A DNA stretch of 64,000 nt from JACDEA01 sp963742585 (lineage in GTDB: Bacteria; Actinomycetota; Acidimicrobiia; Acidimicrobiales; JACDEA01): assembly GCA_963742585.1 (NCBI GenBank), contig CAVUMI010000009.1, forward strand, positions 124,001-188,000, written 5' to 3'. The translations under genes were made by a program, and so were the position numbers. Under the pieces are notes generated by a model. It was not told where the DNA came from. It saw nothing but the letters and a program-made list of their open reading frames with translations, and searched no databases. Shown one piece after another: positions 24,665 to 33,813 of the stretch; the stretch's first letter is position 1; each line of letters opens with the position of its first letter.

Positions 24665-25516
24665 TTAGATGTTGGCGGGCAGTACCCGCGAGACGTTCTC
24701 GAAGAACACGAACAGCACCAGTAGGAAGATCGGGGCGGCGATCAGATACGCGGCCCACCGGCGCCACACGCGGCCGAGCAACCAGCCGGCGATGGCGACG
24801 GCGACGGCGATCAGGCCCCACTGCACGGTCGGGACGATCGTGCGTCGCTTGCCGGAAAGACCCGCCTCGCCGGCCAGTGACCGTGGACCGGTGGGTAGTG
24901 GGGTCGGCGCGGCCACCGCCTCACCCTTGAGCGAGGCGACCACGATGAGTCGTTTCGCCGCGCTGAAGCGAGGTTCGCAGGTAGTGAGCGTGAGCCGGTT
25001 GTCGGGCGTGTTGTCGAGTACCTCGACCCGTGATGGTGGCACGACGGTCTTCTCGCTGACCTCGTAGCGGAAGCGGCCCTGGGCGGTGCTCACCAGGATC
25101 GGATCGCCGATGTCGAGTTCGTCGAGGCGGAAGAACGGTGCGCCGTAGGTCGTGCGGTGCCCGGCGATGGCTGAGTTGCCGGCCTGGCCGGGCAGCGGCG
25201 TGTCGGGGTAGTGGCCGGGAGCCTTCTTCAGGTCCTCGTCGCTGATGCCGCTGATGATGGCCTTCTCGACGCCGATCTTGCAGATCTTCATGACCGCGAT
25301 AGCGCCGCCCTCGGGTGTGGGCGGTGGCGTGGGGTTGGTGATGGTGGAGCCTTCCCCGCAGACCGGCGCGGCCGGCGCGGCGCGGCGCAGCTTCTGCTGA
25401 CTCCGGTGCTCGAACAGCCCAGTGCCCCACAGCTGGTACGCGACGAAGAGAAGGATGAGGACCCCGGTGCCGATCAAAGTGCGGCCGAGGCCGGCAATGA
25501 AGCGGCGGAAACCCAC
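24665..25516 (-). CDS. Class E-type sortase
   Basis: About 283 residues: an N-terminal membrane helix (TLIGTGVLILLFVAYQLW), the sortase barrel, and two C-terminal membrane helices. The catalytic His is in AGHRTTYGAPFF, the Cys in LTLTTCEPRF, and an Arg follows in KRLIVVASL. These features match class E sortases, which attach proteins with LPxTG-like or LAxTG-like signals to the cell wall. Candidate substrates are the proteins at 9.1 and 12.9 kb. GTG 25516 is preferred because a TACGTT box lies 9 bases upstream; GTG 25522 is possible. Confidence 0.88.
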   Translation of the reverse strand: MGFRRFIAGLGRTLIGTGVLILLFVAYQLWGTGLFEHRSQQKLRRAAPAAPVCGEGSTITNPTPPPTPEGGAIAVMKICKIGVEKAIISGISDEDLKKAPGHYPDTPLPGQAGNSAIAGHRTTYGAPFFRLDELDIGDPILVSTAQGRFRYEVSEKTVVPPSRVEVLDNTPDNRLTLTTCEPRFSAAKRLIVVASLKGEAVAAPTPLPTGPRSLAGEAGLSGKRRTIVPTVQWGLIAVAVAIAGWLLGRVWRRWAAYLIAAPIFLLVLFVFFENVSRVLPANI

Positions 25517-25582
25517 GGGCACCCCAACGTAGACGCGCGATATGTGTTCGCGGTGACACCGGCCGTAGCATGGGTGACCCGC

Positions 25583-26242
25583 ATGGCTGCTGCTGTCTGC
25601 TTCCGATCGGCCGTGGTGCTGCTCGACCGCTTCCCGGCCCTGACCGGCGTCGACCTCGTCGTCGACCCGGGCGAGGTGCTGCTGGTTCGAGGACCGAACG
25701 GCGCCGGCAAGACGACCTTGTTGCGCGCCTGCGCCGGTTTGGTCCCCGTCATGAGTGGCACCGCCGAGGTCCTCGGACATGACCTGCGCTCCGATCGCCG
25801 GGCCGTACGGCGGAGTGTTGGGTGGTTCGGGCACGCGACCGGGCTCTACGACGACCTGACGGTGACCGAGAACGTCCGGTTCGCGGTCCGGGCGGCCGGC
25901 GGCGATCAGCGCAAGGTCGCGGCGGCGCTGGCCCGGCTCGAACTCGACGGCCGCCTGGCCGACGTCGGCGTGGGCCGGCTGTCCGCCGGGCAGCGCCGTC
26001 GCACCGCGTTGGCCGCGCTCCTTGCTCGCCAACCGGCGTTGTGGCTGCTCGACGAGCCCCACGCCGGGCTCGACGCGCTCGGTCGTGACCTGCTCGATGC
26101 GGTGGTGGCGGACGCCGTCGCCGCGGATGCAACGGTGATCCTGGCGTCCCACGACACCGACCGGGCCTCAACCATCGCCACGCGTGTCGTCACGATGGTC
26201 GGCGGTCAGCTCACTGAACGGGAGCCCCTTCGTGTTTCGTGA
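25583..26242 (+). CDS. ccmA: Heme exporter ATP-binding protein
   Basis: A 219-residue ABC ATPase: Walker A GPNGAGKTT, signature LSAGQRRR, Walker B LWLLDEP, with the switch His in ASHDTD. Order with ccmB and ccmC identifies it as CcmA, which drives release of holo-CcmE from CcmC. It opens the ccm operon. The stop overlaps the ccmB start by 11 bases. Confidence 0.92.
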   Translation: MAAAVCFRSAVVLLDRFPALTGVDLVVDPGEVLLVRGPNGAGKTTLLRACAGLVPVMSGTAEVLGHDLRSDRRAVRRSVGWFGHATGLYDDLTVTENVRFAVRAAGGDQRKVAAALARLELDGRLADVGVGRLSAGQRRRTALAALLARQPALWLLDEPHAGLDALGRDLLDAVVADAVAADATVILASHDTDRASTIATRVVTMVGGQLTEREPLRVS

Positions 26243-26901
26243 CGCCGCGCTGGTGGCGGGCAAAGACCTTCGCATCGAGCTGCGGTCGCGCGTCGCCACC
26301 AACCAGGTGGCGCCCTTCGCGATCCTCGTCCTCGTGCTGTTCGCTTTCGCCCTCGACCCCGACCGCGGTGTCCTGAGCCGGGCGACGCCGGGTCTGTTCT
26401 GGGTCGCGGTGCTCTTCAGTTCATTGCTCGCGGTGCAGCGGAGCTTCAGCGTCGAGTCCACCGATGGCGGCCGCGACATGTTGCGGCTGAGCGGCTTGGA
26501 TCCGGCGGGAATCTTCGTCGGCAAGGCGGCCGCGATCGCGCCTGCAGCTACTCGCGCTCGAGGCGGTGCTCGGCGTCGGTGTCGTCGTGCTGTACGACGC
26601 GCAGCTGAGTGGTCCGGTGCAGCTCGTGGCGACCTGCATGGTCGCCACCATCGGACTGGCCGCGGCGGGCACGGTCTACGGCGTCGTGGCCGCCGGGCTC
26701 CGGGTCCGCGAGACGCTCTTGCCGCTGCTCGTCCTCCCCGTCGTGGCCCCCGTCCTCCTAGCCGGCACCAAGGCGTGGGAGGCCGCGCTGGCCGGTACGC
26801 CGTCCGAGGGTTGGCCGTGGTTGCAGCTGCTCGGCGTCTTCGCTCTCGTCTACACCACCGTCGGCATCGTGGCCTTCGGCCTGCTGTTGGAGGAAACCTG
26901 A
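26232..26901 (+). CDS. ccmB: Heme exporter membrane subunit (one frame break)
   Basis: The GTG at 26232 opens MFRDAALVAGKDLRIELRS, the standard CcmB start. Six hydrophobic helices follow. The frame breaks near 26541; the continuing frame gives LQLLALEAVLGVGVVV and runs to 26901. CcmB is the membrane partner of CcmA in System I. Homology is continuous across the break, so I treat it as one functional gene with a missing base. Confidence 0.88.
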
Positions 26902-26903
26902 CC

Positions 26904-27633
26904 GTGCGAGCAGGAACCAGTAGCCGCGCCACGTGGGTCCTCGGCGCCGCGGCGTTGACCACACTGGCCCTCACCGTCGTCCTCGGGTTGTTCGTCACCG
27001 AGCCCGACGTCGTGCAGGGCGAGGTCGTACGCCTCATCTATTTGCATCCGGGCATCGCGTGGACCGCCTACCTCGCCTTCGGCGTCACCGCGGCGGCCAG
27101 CGCGCTATACCTCTGGCCGCGTACACGATCGCGCCTATGGGATCTGATCGCCGGCGCCTCGGCCGAGCTGGGTGTGGTGTTCATCGCGCTCACGCTGGTG
27201 TTGGGCTCGATCTGGGGCCGAGCTACGTGGGGGGTGTGGTGGACGTGGGACGCGCGACTGACCACTACCGCATTGCTGCTGGCGCTGTTCCTCGGGTATC
27301 TGGCGTTACGCAGGGTGCCGGCGTCAACCGAAGTGCGGTCCAAGCGGTCGGCGGCCGCAGCACTCATTGCCGCGGTCGACATTCCCGATCGTCCACATGT
27401 CGGTGGATTGGTGGCGCACGCTGCACCAGGGCCGCACCGTCCTGCGGCCCGACCCGCAGATCGAAGGCCTGCAGCTTCAGACTCTGTTGCTCGGGATCGT
27501 GGCCATGACGCTCGTCTACGCCTGGCTTCTCATTCACCGATTCCGGGTCGAGCTGCTCGAGGAGAAGCTCGACGACGTTGGCCTCGCCCAGGCCATCGAA
27601 GAGCGCCGGGCGGAAGCCGGGGTGACGCCGTGA
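26904..27633 (+). CDS. ccmC: Cytochrome c maturation heme-handling protein (one frame break)
   Basis: A ~242-residue, six-helix protein. The tryptophan-rich WGVWWTWDARLT heme-handling loop is complete, as are the flanking histidines in LIYLHPGIAW and IVHMSVDWWRTLHQ. The frame changes near 27375. CcmC passes heme to CcmE at the outer face of the membrane. The stop overlaps the ccmD start (GTGA). Confidence 0.9.
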
Positions 27634-27757
27634 GCTACGCCGATCGCGGGATACGCGGTGACGTTGGTGACGTTCGCGGCTCTACACGTTGCGCGTGCTG
27701 CGGCGGGGGCGGGCGCTGGCCCGCACGCTGCCGGCCGACGAACGCACATGGCGGTAG
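27630..27757 (+). CDS. ccmD: CcmD-like small membrane protein (two frame breaks)
   Basis: A ~42-residue protein rebuilt from three frames: MSYA, then IAGYAVTLVTFAA, then YTLRVLRRGRALARTLP and DERTWR before TAG at 27755. One membrane helix followed by an Arg-rich cytoplasmic tail, placed between ccmC and ccmE, fits CcmD, which helps release holo-CcmE. It is too short and broken for ordinary gene finding. Confidence 0.75.
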
Positions 27758-28178
27758 AGGCACCGGCGCGACCGCGCCGGCGCGCGTTCGCGATCGCCTG
27801 TCTCGTCATCGCTGCGGTCGTGGCCTTCTTAGCGGTTCGCAGTCTCGGTGCGTTCGACCGTCTACTTCCGCACCGCTGACGAGGCGGTGGCCGACAAGGC
27901 CGAGTTGGGGACTCGCCGCTTCCGGATCGAGGGCACCGTTGTCGCCGACACGCGTCCGCGAGTCCCGCGAGACCACTCGTTTCGCCATCGCCGAGAAGGG
28001 CACGCGCGTCGAGGTCGTTCACCGCGGCGATCCGCCCGAGCTGTTCCAGCCAGGGATCCCTGTCGTGCTCGAGGGTCGCTGGGACGGCGACCGCTTCGCC
28101 AGCGACCGGATCATGGTGAAGCACAGCGAGCAGTACAAGGCCCGCAATCCCGATCGGGTCAAGGACTACAGCAAGTAG
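27748..28178 (+). CDS. ccmE: Heme chaperone CcmE (frame breaks)
   Basis: MAVEAPARPRRRAF is followed by one membrane anchor (AIACLVIAAVVAFLAV) and a soluble OB-fold domain. The heme-binding histidine is in VKHSEQYKA, giving the canonical His-x3-Tyr form rather than the Cys form of some archaeal and delta-proteobacterial proteins. The frame changes near 27862 and 27955. It overlaps ccmD by 10 bases. Confidence 0.88.
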
Positions 28179-28182
28179 CTCG

Positions 28183-30159
28183 ATGAACGCGGTCGTCGGC
28201 CAGAGCGCCGTGCTGTTGGGATTCCTGGCCGCGGTGTTCGGCGCGGTGACGCTCGGCCGCCGGCCTGTATCGCCGGCGGCCGGTCGTGGTCGCGCGCCGG
28301 GCGCACGTACGTGTGGCTGCTTCTCGGCGCCGCGCTGTCGCCGCGTTGGCGATGGAGCGTGGGCTCATCACGCATGACTTCTCGCTGAAGTACGTCGCGG
28401 AGAACGGCAGTCGCACGCACGCCCTTGCTTTACACCGTGGCGTCGCTGTGGGGCGCGCTGGAGGGCTCGATCCTGCTGTGGACGCTCGTGCTGGCCGGCT
28501 ACCTGTTCGCGGTCACCGTTCGGTTCCGCGGTCGCATCGACGACGCGGTGGTCGGCTGGGCGTTGCTGGTCGGCCTCTTGGTCGCCGCGTTCTTCTTCGG
28601 GCTGATGCTCGGCCCGGCCAATCCGTTCCGCACGGTGCAGGGCGCGCTGGTCGGCGACGGCCCGGGACCGAATCCGTTGCTGCAGAACCACCCGCTGATG
28701 GCGTACCACCCGCCGATGCTGTACCTCGGTTACGTCGGCTTCACCGTGCCGTTCGCCTTCGCCATCGCCGCGCTGGCGACGGGCCGCCTCGACGAGGGTT
28801 GGCTGGTCGAGACCCGGCGCTGGACGTTGTTCGCGTGGGGTTTCTTGTCGGTCGGCATCCTGCTCGGCGCGTGGTGGTCATACGAGGTGCTGGGGTGGGG
28901 AGGCTTCTGGGCGTGGGATCCGGTCGAGAACGCATCGTTCCTGCCCTGGCTCACGGCGACCGCGTACCTCCACTCGGTGATGGTGCAGGAGCGCCGCGGG
29001 ATGTTGCGCGTGTGGAACCTGTCGCTGCTCATCGCGACGTTCAGCCTCACGATCCTCGGCACGTTCCTCACCCGATCGGGTGTCCTCGATTCCGTGCACA
29101 GCTTCACCGAATCGTCGATCGGCCCACTGCTGCTGACGTTCTTCGGTGTGGTCGTCGCCGCTGGTATCGGCCTCATCGGGTGGCGGGGCGACCAGCTGCG
29201 CGCGCCGGGCTCGGTCGACTCGCCCGTTGTCGCGCGAGGGCGCCTTCCTCCTGAACAACCTGTTGTTCGCCGCGTTCGCCTTCGTCGTGCTGCTCGGAAC
29301 CGTCTTCCCGCTGGTCGTGGAAGCCGTCAACGGCGACCGCATCTCGGTTGGTCGCCCGTACTTCGATCGCATGACCGGTCCGATCGCGTTGGCGCTGCTG
29401 TTCATCATGGCCATCGCGCCGGCGTTGCCCTGGCGCAAGGCGTCGGCCGAGCTGCTGCGGACGCGGCTACAGGTGCCGGCGTGGGCCGGCGGACTGACGA
29501 TCGTCGTGTGCGTGATCGGCGGGGTGCGCGGCGTGACGCCGTTGCTCGCCTTCGGGCTGGGCGCGTTCGCCGCCGCAGCTGCACTGCGCCAACTGGTGCT
29601 CGCCACCCGGCGGCAGGGTTGGCGTGGCCTGGTCGGGCGAGCCAACGGGGGCATGGTCGTGCACCTCGGCGTCGTGATGATCGCGGTGGCGTTCGCCGCC
29701 AGTTCGGCCTACTCGCACCGCGCTGAAGTTCGGCTTACGCCCGGGGGAGTCGCGGCAGGTCCACGGCCACCGCATCACGTACCTGAGTTCGCGCGACGTG
29801 CGAGCATCCGAATCGCACGTCGCTGATCGCGTCGGTGCGGATCGACGGCGGCAAGATCTACCGGCCCGCGCTCAGTCGCTTCCCGTTCGCCAGCCAGTCG
29901 ATCGGGACACCGTCGGTGCGGACAGGCCTACGCGAAGACGTCTATCTCACCCTCCTGTCGCCGCCGCGGGCGAGCTGATCAGTCGGTCGTCATCGCCGTG
30001 CTGGTGCGCCCGCTGGTGCTGTGGTTGTGGATTGGCGGCGGCGTGATGGCCGTTGGCACGCTGATGGCCGCCCTCCCTGGCCGCCGGCGCATCCCGACGG
30101 CGCCGGCGTCGGCACCACTGCCCGAGGACGCGATACCCGTTCCCGTGCCGGCGCCATGA
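28183..30159 (+). CDS. ccmF: Cytochrome c heme lyase subunit CcmF (many frame breaks)
   Basis: About 655 residues spread over several frames, with breaks near 28275, 28335, 28425, 29225, 29735, 29815 and 29975. The core carries the WWD heme-handling motif WGGFWAWDPVENASFLPW and conserved histidine-bearing loops such as NHPLMAYHPPMLYLG. CcmF takes heme from CcmE and ligates it to apocytochrome CxxCH sites with CcmH. The stop overlaps the ccmG start (ATGA). Confidence 0.88.
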
Positions 30160-30684
30160 AGCGGCCGGCGCTCTGGATCGCGGCCACCGTCGCCATCGTG
30201 ATCGCGGGGCTCATGGCTGTGCTGGCGACGCGATCGCCGGCGGTCACCAAGGTGGCCGACAGCCCGCTGATCGGTCACGTGGCGCCCGACGTCAGCGGCA
30301 AGGCGCTGGACGGGAGCACCGTGCGCCTCGCCGATCTTCGCGGGCAAGTTCGTCGTGTTGAACTTCTTCGCCACGTGGTGCATCCCGTGCCAGCGCGAGC
30401 ATCCGGAGTTGGTGCGGTTCGCCCAGCAGCACGCGTCGGGACACAGTCGGGTGTTGCAGGTGATCTTCGACGACACCGCGTCGGCCGCCCAGCGTTACGT
30501 CGACCGGAACCCCATCACCTGGCCGGTGGTCGACGATCCCGACGGGCAAGTTGCGCTCGACTTCGGTGTGAGGGGCCCGCCGGAGTCGTTCCTGATCGGG
30601 CCGGACGGCATCGTGTTGTTCAAGATCGTCGGCCAGGTCGACGCCGCTGGTCTCAACCGATTGGTCGATGAGGTCATGTCGTGA
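30156..30684 (+). CDS. ccmG: Thioredoxin-like cytochrome c maturation protein (one frame break)
   Basis: A ~176-residue protein with an N-terminal membrane anchor (LWIAATVAIVIAGLMAVLA) and an external thioredoxin fold. The redox pair is in FFATWCIPCQREHPE, and the later cis-proline region is RGPPESFLI. The frame changes near 30345. It should reduce the apocytochrome CxxCH or CcmH using electrons from CcdA. Its stop overlaps the GTG of a bridging mini-ORF. Confidence 0.9.
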
Positions 30685-30752
30685 GCGAAGACTGGGCGGG
30701 CGAACCAATGTGGCAGGCGAAGGCCGCCGCCGGAACGGCGGTGGACTCGTGA
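30681..30752 (+). repeat. GTGA-bridging mini-ORF repeat, copy 1 (MIRU-like)
   Basis: A 24-codon ORF reading MSEDWAGEPMWQAKAAAGTA then VDS. Its GTG overlaps the ccmG stop (GTGA at 30681-30684) and its TGA overlaps the ccmH GTG (GTGA at 30749-30752). A second element at 54818-54756 on the other strand encodes MSEASAREMWQAKAAAGRPS with the same double overlap, although its neighbours are unrelated. The shared DNA core is ATGTGGCAGGCGAAGGCCGC and the bases around it. The layout recalls mycobacterial interspersed repetitive units. Confidence 0.75.
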
Positions 30753-31193
30753 AGTGGTTGCCGTGGTTGGCGCTGGTCGTTGTCGTCGCGGTCGCGCTCA
30801 TGCTCGGCGCCGACCGCGGCGGCGGTCCGGAGACGGTGAGTCAGCGAACCGAGCGTTTGTCGAGAAGCGTGCGTTGCCCGACGTGCCGCGACCTCTCGGC
30901 CGCCGAGTCCGATGCGGCCGCGGCCAAGGCGGTTCGCCTCGCCATCCGTCGCGACGTCGAAGCGGGCCGTACCGACGTCGAGATCCGCGCCGGACTGGCC
31001 AGCCGCTACGGGCGCGACATCCTGCTCACGCCCGACTCGCGCGGCGTCGTGGGTCTGGTGTGGGTGCTGCCGGTCGCCGCCGTGGTGATCGGGCTGGGCG
31101 GGCTGGCGTTGGCGTTCCGTCGCTGGCGGCCGGCGCGGCCGGCACCCCTCGCCCGACGACCGCGCCCTCGTCGAGGAAGCACTGGGCGGATGA
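30749..31193 (+). CDS. ccmH: Cytochrome c maturation protein CcmH/CycL (one frame break)
   Basis: About 147 residues: membrane helix, then the conserved redox motif VRCPTCRDLSAAES and a helical domain (YGRDILLTPDSRGVVGLVW), then a second membrane helix. The true end HPSPDDRALVEEALGG lies in a neighbouring frame after a break near 31140. CcmH presents the reduced apocytochrome to CcmF. Its TGA overlaps the next ATG (ATGA). Confidence 0.88.
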
Positions 31194-31860
31194 CCGAGAC
31201 CGACGACCGCGAGTTCCTGTTGCGGTCGATCCGCGACCTCGAGGCCGAGCGGGATCGGCGGGCGACATCGCCGCCGGATGATTACGCCAACCTGCGCGAC
31301 GACTACACCGCCCGCGCCGCGGCGGCCTTGCGAGGTGAGCCGGCGACGACCGCTCCCATCCGCCGGTCCTGGATCGTCTTTGCGGGGATCCTGGTGCTGG
31401 CGATCGGCGCCGGCCTGGTGGTCGCCAACTCGGCCGGCGAGCGGACGCCGACCGATGCGCTAACGGGATCGATCACTGCGTCGACGAACGACCGCCTGGC
31501 GCGTGCAAGCGAACTGATCGCCGCCGGCAAGGCGGTCGACGCGTTGAAGATGTACGACCAGATACATCCGCGACGACCCGAAGCAACCCGAGGCCCTGGC
31601 GTACCGCGGCTGGCTGGTCCGCCTGGCCGGTTTGCCCGAGGAGGGCCTGCGGTACATCGAGCGAGCCATCGCCGCCGATCCTGCCTATCCCGACGCCCAC
31701 TTCTTCAAGGCGATCATCCTCTGGCGCGACCGCAAGGACGCCGCCGGCGCCGTGCCCGAGTTCCAGCGCCTTCCTCGCGTCGAACCCCCCGCCCGACCGC
31801 GTCGCCGCCGTCCAGGAGTCCCTCAAACAAGCCGAAGCCGAAGCCGCCGCCGCCAGCTAG
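31190..31860 (+). CDS. CcmI/CycH-like TPR protein (frame breaks)
   Basis: About 222 residues: an N-terminal coil (REFLLRSIRDLEAERDRR), one membrane helix (IVFAGILVLAIGAGLVVA) and TPR repeats (ASELIAAGKAVDALKMY; GLPEEGLRYIERAIAADP). This matches CcmI, which holds apocytochrome for ligation. Frame changes lie near 31565 and 31770. It is the last gene of the operon and stops just before a perfect hairpin. Confidence 0.8.
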
Positions 31861-31861
31861 C

Positions 31862-31912
31862 CATTCTCGAGGCAATAGCTGTCGGAAAACGACAGCTATT
31901 GCCTCGAGAATG
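31862..31912. terminator. Perfect 23-bp inverted repeat at the end of the ccm operon
   Basis: Bases 31862-31884 and 31890-31912 are exact reverse complements around a GAAAA loop. The repeat lies 1 base after the stop of the CcmI-like gene and 5 bases before the stop of the convergent cysteine desulfurase. Confidence 0.78.
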
Positions 31913-31917
31913 CGGTG

Positions 31918-33022
31918 TTAGCCGCGGAGGGCGCGGAGGCGGGCGACGACGTCGGGGAAAGCGGTGAGGAAGGAGTCGATGTCGGCGTCGGTGGTGGACC
32001 AGCCGACCGAGATGCGCAGCGAGCGTTCGGCGTCGACACCCATGGCTTCGAGGACGGGTGACGGCTCGAGCGACTCCGAGGAACACGCACTGCCGGAGTG
32101 AGCGGCGACGCCGGACTTGGTCGAGCCCAAGGAGCACCGCCTCGGCCTCCACGCCGTCGACGCCGAGGCAGGCGATGTGCGGGAGCCGATCGGCGACATC
32201 AGTGTCGCCGTAGCGCGACGACGCCCTCCACCGACGAGCGCGCCCGCGAGCGCCCGCGCCGTCTGCGCGCGGTTACGTGTCGCCTCCGCCTCGAGATCGA
32301 GCGCGGCGCACGCGGCACCGAAACCAACGATGGCGGGGACGTTCTCGAGTCCGCCCCGCCGCGCCCGTTCTTGCTCGCCGCCAACGAGCAGGGGCTCGAT
32401 ACGCAGACCGCGACGTACGAGCAGGGCGCCGACCCCTTGGGTCCGCCGAACTTGTGCGCGCTGATCGACATGAGGTCGATGCCCACGTCGTCGAACGCGA
32501 TCGGCACATGACCGCGCGGCGGCGGCGGCGTCGACGTGCAGCAGCGCGCCGGCGGCGTCGACCAGGTCGGCCACCGGCTGCAGCGTGGCCACTTCGTGGT
32601 TGCCCCACTGGCAGTGGACGAGCGCGGCGCCATCCGGCACATCACCCACCTGGATGCGTCCGAGCTCCGTCGACCGGCCACTCGACGACGTCGATGGCGG
32701 GCCGACGCGTCACGCACCGCCGAGTGCTCCACCGCCGGCGGCGATCGACCGCGCCTTCGGGTCGCGCACTCGTCGCGCCCCAGACCGCGGCGTTGATCGA
32801 CTCGGTGGCGCCGCTGGTGAACACGACCTCGCGGGGCCGGGCGCCGAAGAGCGCCGCTACCTGCTCGCGCGCCTCTTCGATGGCGACGCGGGCCATGCGA
32901 CCTTCGGTGTGCACGCGGCCAGGATCGGCGGCCCGCTCGCCGCTGAGCCACGGCAGCATCGCCTCGACGACTTCGGGCCGCGCCGGCGAGGTCGAGGCGT
33001 GATCGAGATAGGCGCGGGTCAC
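31918..33022 (-). CDS. Cysteine desulfurase, NifS/IscS family (many frame breaks)
   Basis: A ~367-residue PLP enzyme taking sulfur from cysteine for Fe-S clusters or tRNA thiolation. The start YLDHASTSPARPEVVEAM, FTSGATESIN, the HCQWGNHEVAT segment, the PLP lysine in SISAHKFGGPKG and the loop cysteine in SGSACSSES are all present, but in different frames with breaks near 32650-32760, 32510, 32430, 32230 and 32130. It lies downstream of the SufR-like regulator with 7 bases between and is probably co-transcribed. Confidence 0.88.
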
Positions 33023-33029
33023 CAGCGCG

Positions 33030-33727
33030 CTAGACGACGGTGACGCAGGCGTCGGCGCCGCGGGCGCGCGACGAGGCCGTCTCCGGCGCGGTGTCGCCGT
33101 AGAGCCCGGCCAGCATGCCCCGCACCATGCCGCGGTCGACCGCGCAGATCACCGGGTTCTGCGCCGCCACCGCGCCGAGCGGGCAGTGGTTGTTGATGAT
33201 GGCGATCGAGCTGCCGCGGGCCTCGGCGTGGGCGGCGAATCCGTGAGCGGTGAGCGCATCGGCTACCGCGAGGATCGCCGCCTTGCGCGAGCGATGGCCT
33301 TCGCCCGGCGCCATTTGTACGGCGAGCGACCGGCCGTACTGCTCGCCGACCTCCTCGGCCATCTGCTCGGCGTGCTCCGGGCGGCAGCAGCGCCAGCGCC
33401 CGGCCGAGCAGCGTCACGAGCAGGTCGTCGTTGCGACCGGGGACATCGAGCGCCTCGGTGCTGGTGGTCGCCCGGTAGCGCTTGGACGGGCGGCCGGCAC
33501 CGGCGCCCTCGGTGCGCTCGACGTGCACGTCGACGTAGCCGCCGGCGGCCAGCTTGTCGAGATGGTGGCGGGCGACGTTGGGATGCAGGTCGAAGTGGTC
33601 GGCGACCTCGGTGGCGGTGACGCCGGCTTCGTCGCTCCGGGCGAAGAGATATATGTCGCGGCGGGTGGGATCACCGAATGCCGACGGTGATGGCGGCGAC
33701 GGTCGCCGAGAATTCCCGGTCGTCCAC
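33030..33727 (-). CDS. SufR-like Fe-S-sensing transcriptional regulator (frame breaks)
   Basis: About 232 residues. The N-terminal winged helix reads GDPTRRDIYLF, TATEVADHFDLHPNVARHH. The C-terminal domain carries Cys in INNHCPLGAV, VICAVD and the end ADACVTVV, fitting cluster ligands of SufR-type repressors. Frame breaks lie near 33680 and 33380. The GTG at 33727 follows a strong TAGAAT box by 7 bases. The divergent mrp gene and the downstream desulfurase support a role in controlling Fe-S assembly. Confidence 0.78.
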
Positions 33728-33734
33728 GGCACCT

Positions 33735-33740
33735 ATTCTA
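33735..33740 (-). promoter_or_regulatory. -10 box for the SufR-like gene
   Basis: TAGAAT (33740-33735, minus strand) lies 7 bases before the GTG at 33727. It is the closest match to a consensus -10 in the window. Confidence 0.5.
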
Positions 33741-33813
33741 CCTACGGCGATAGTGGAAATGCAGAGCGCCGAGCGAACGCAACGAGCTCGGAGAGCGAGA
33801 GAAGTGAGACCAG

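Noticed and set aside
30681..30752. Mini-ORF taken as the true N-terminus of ccmH
   Set aside because: It ends in its own TGA that overlaps the ccmH GTG, and the same peptide occurs before an unrelated gene at 54.8 kb.
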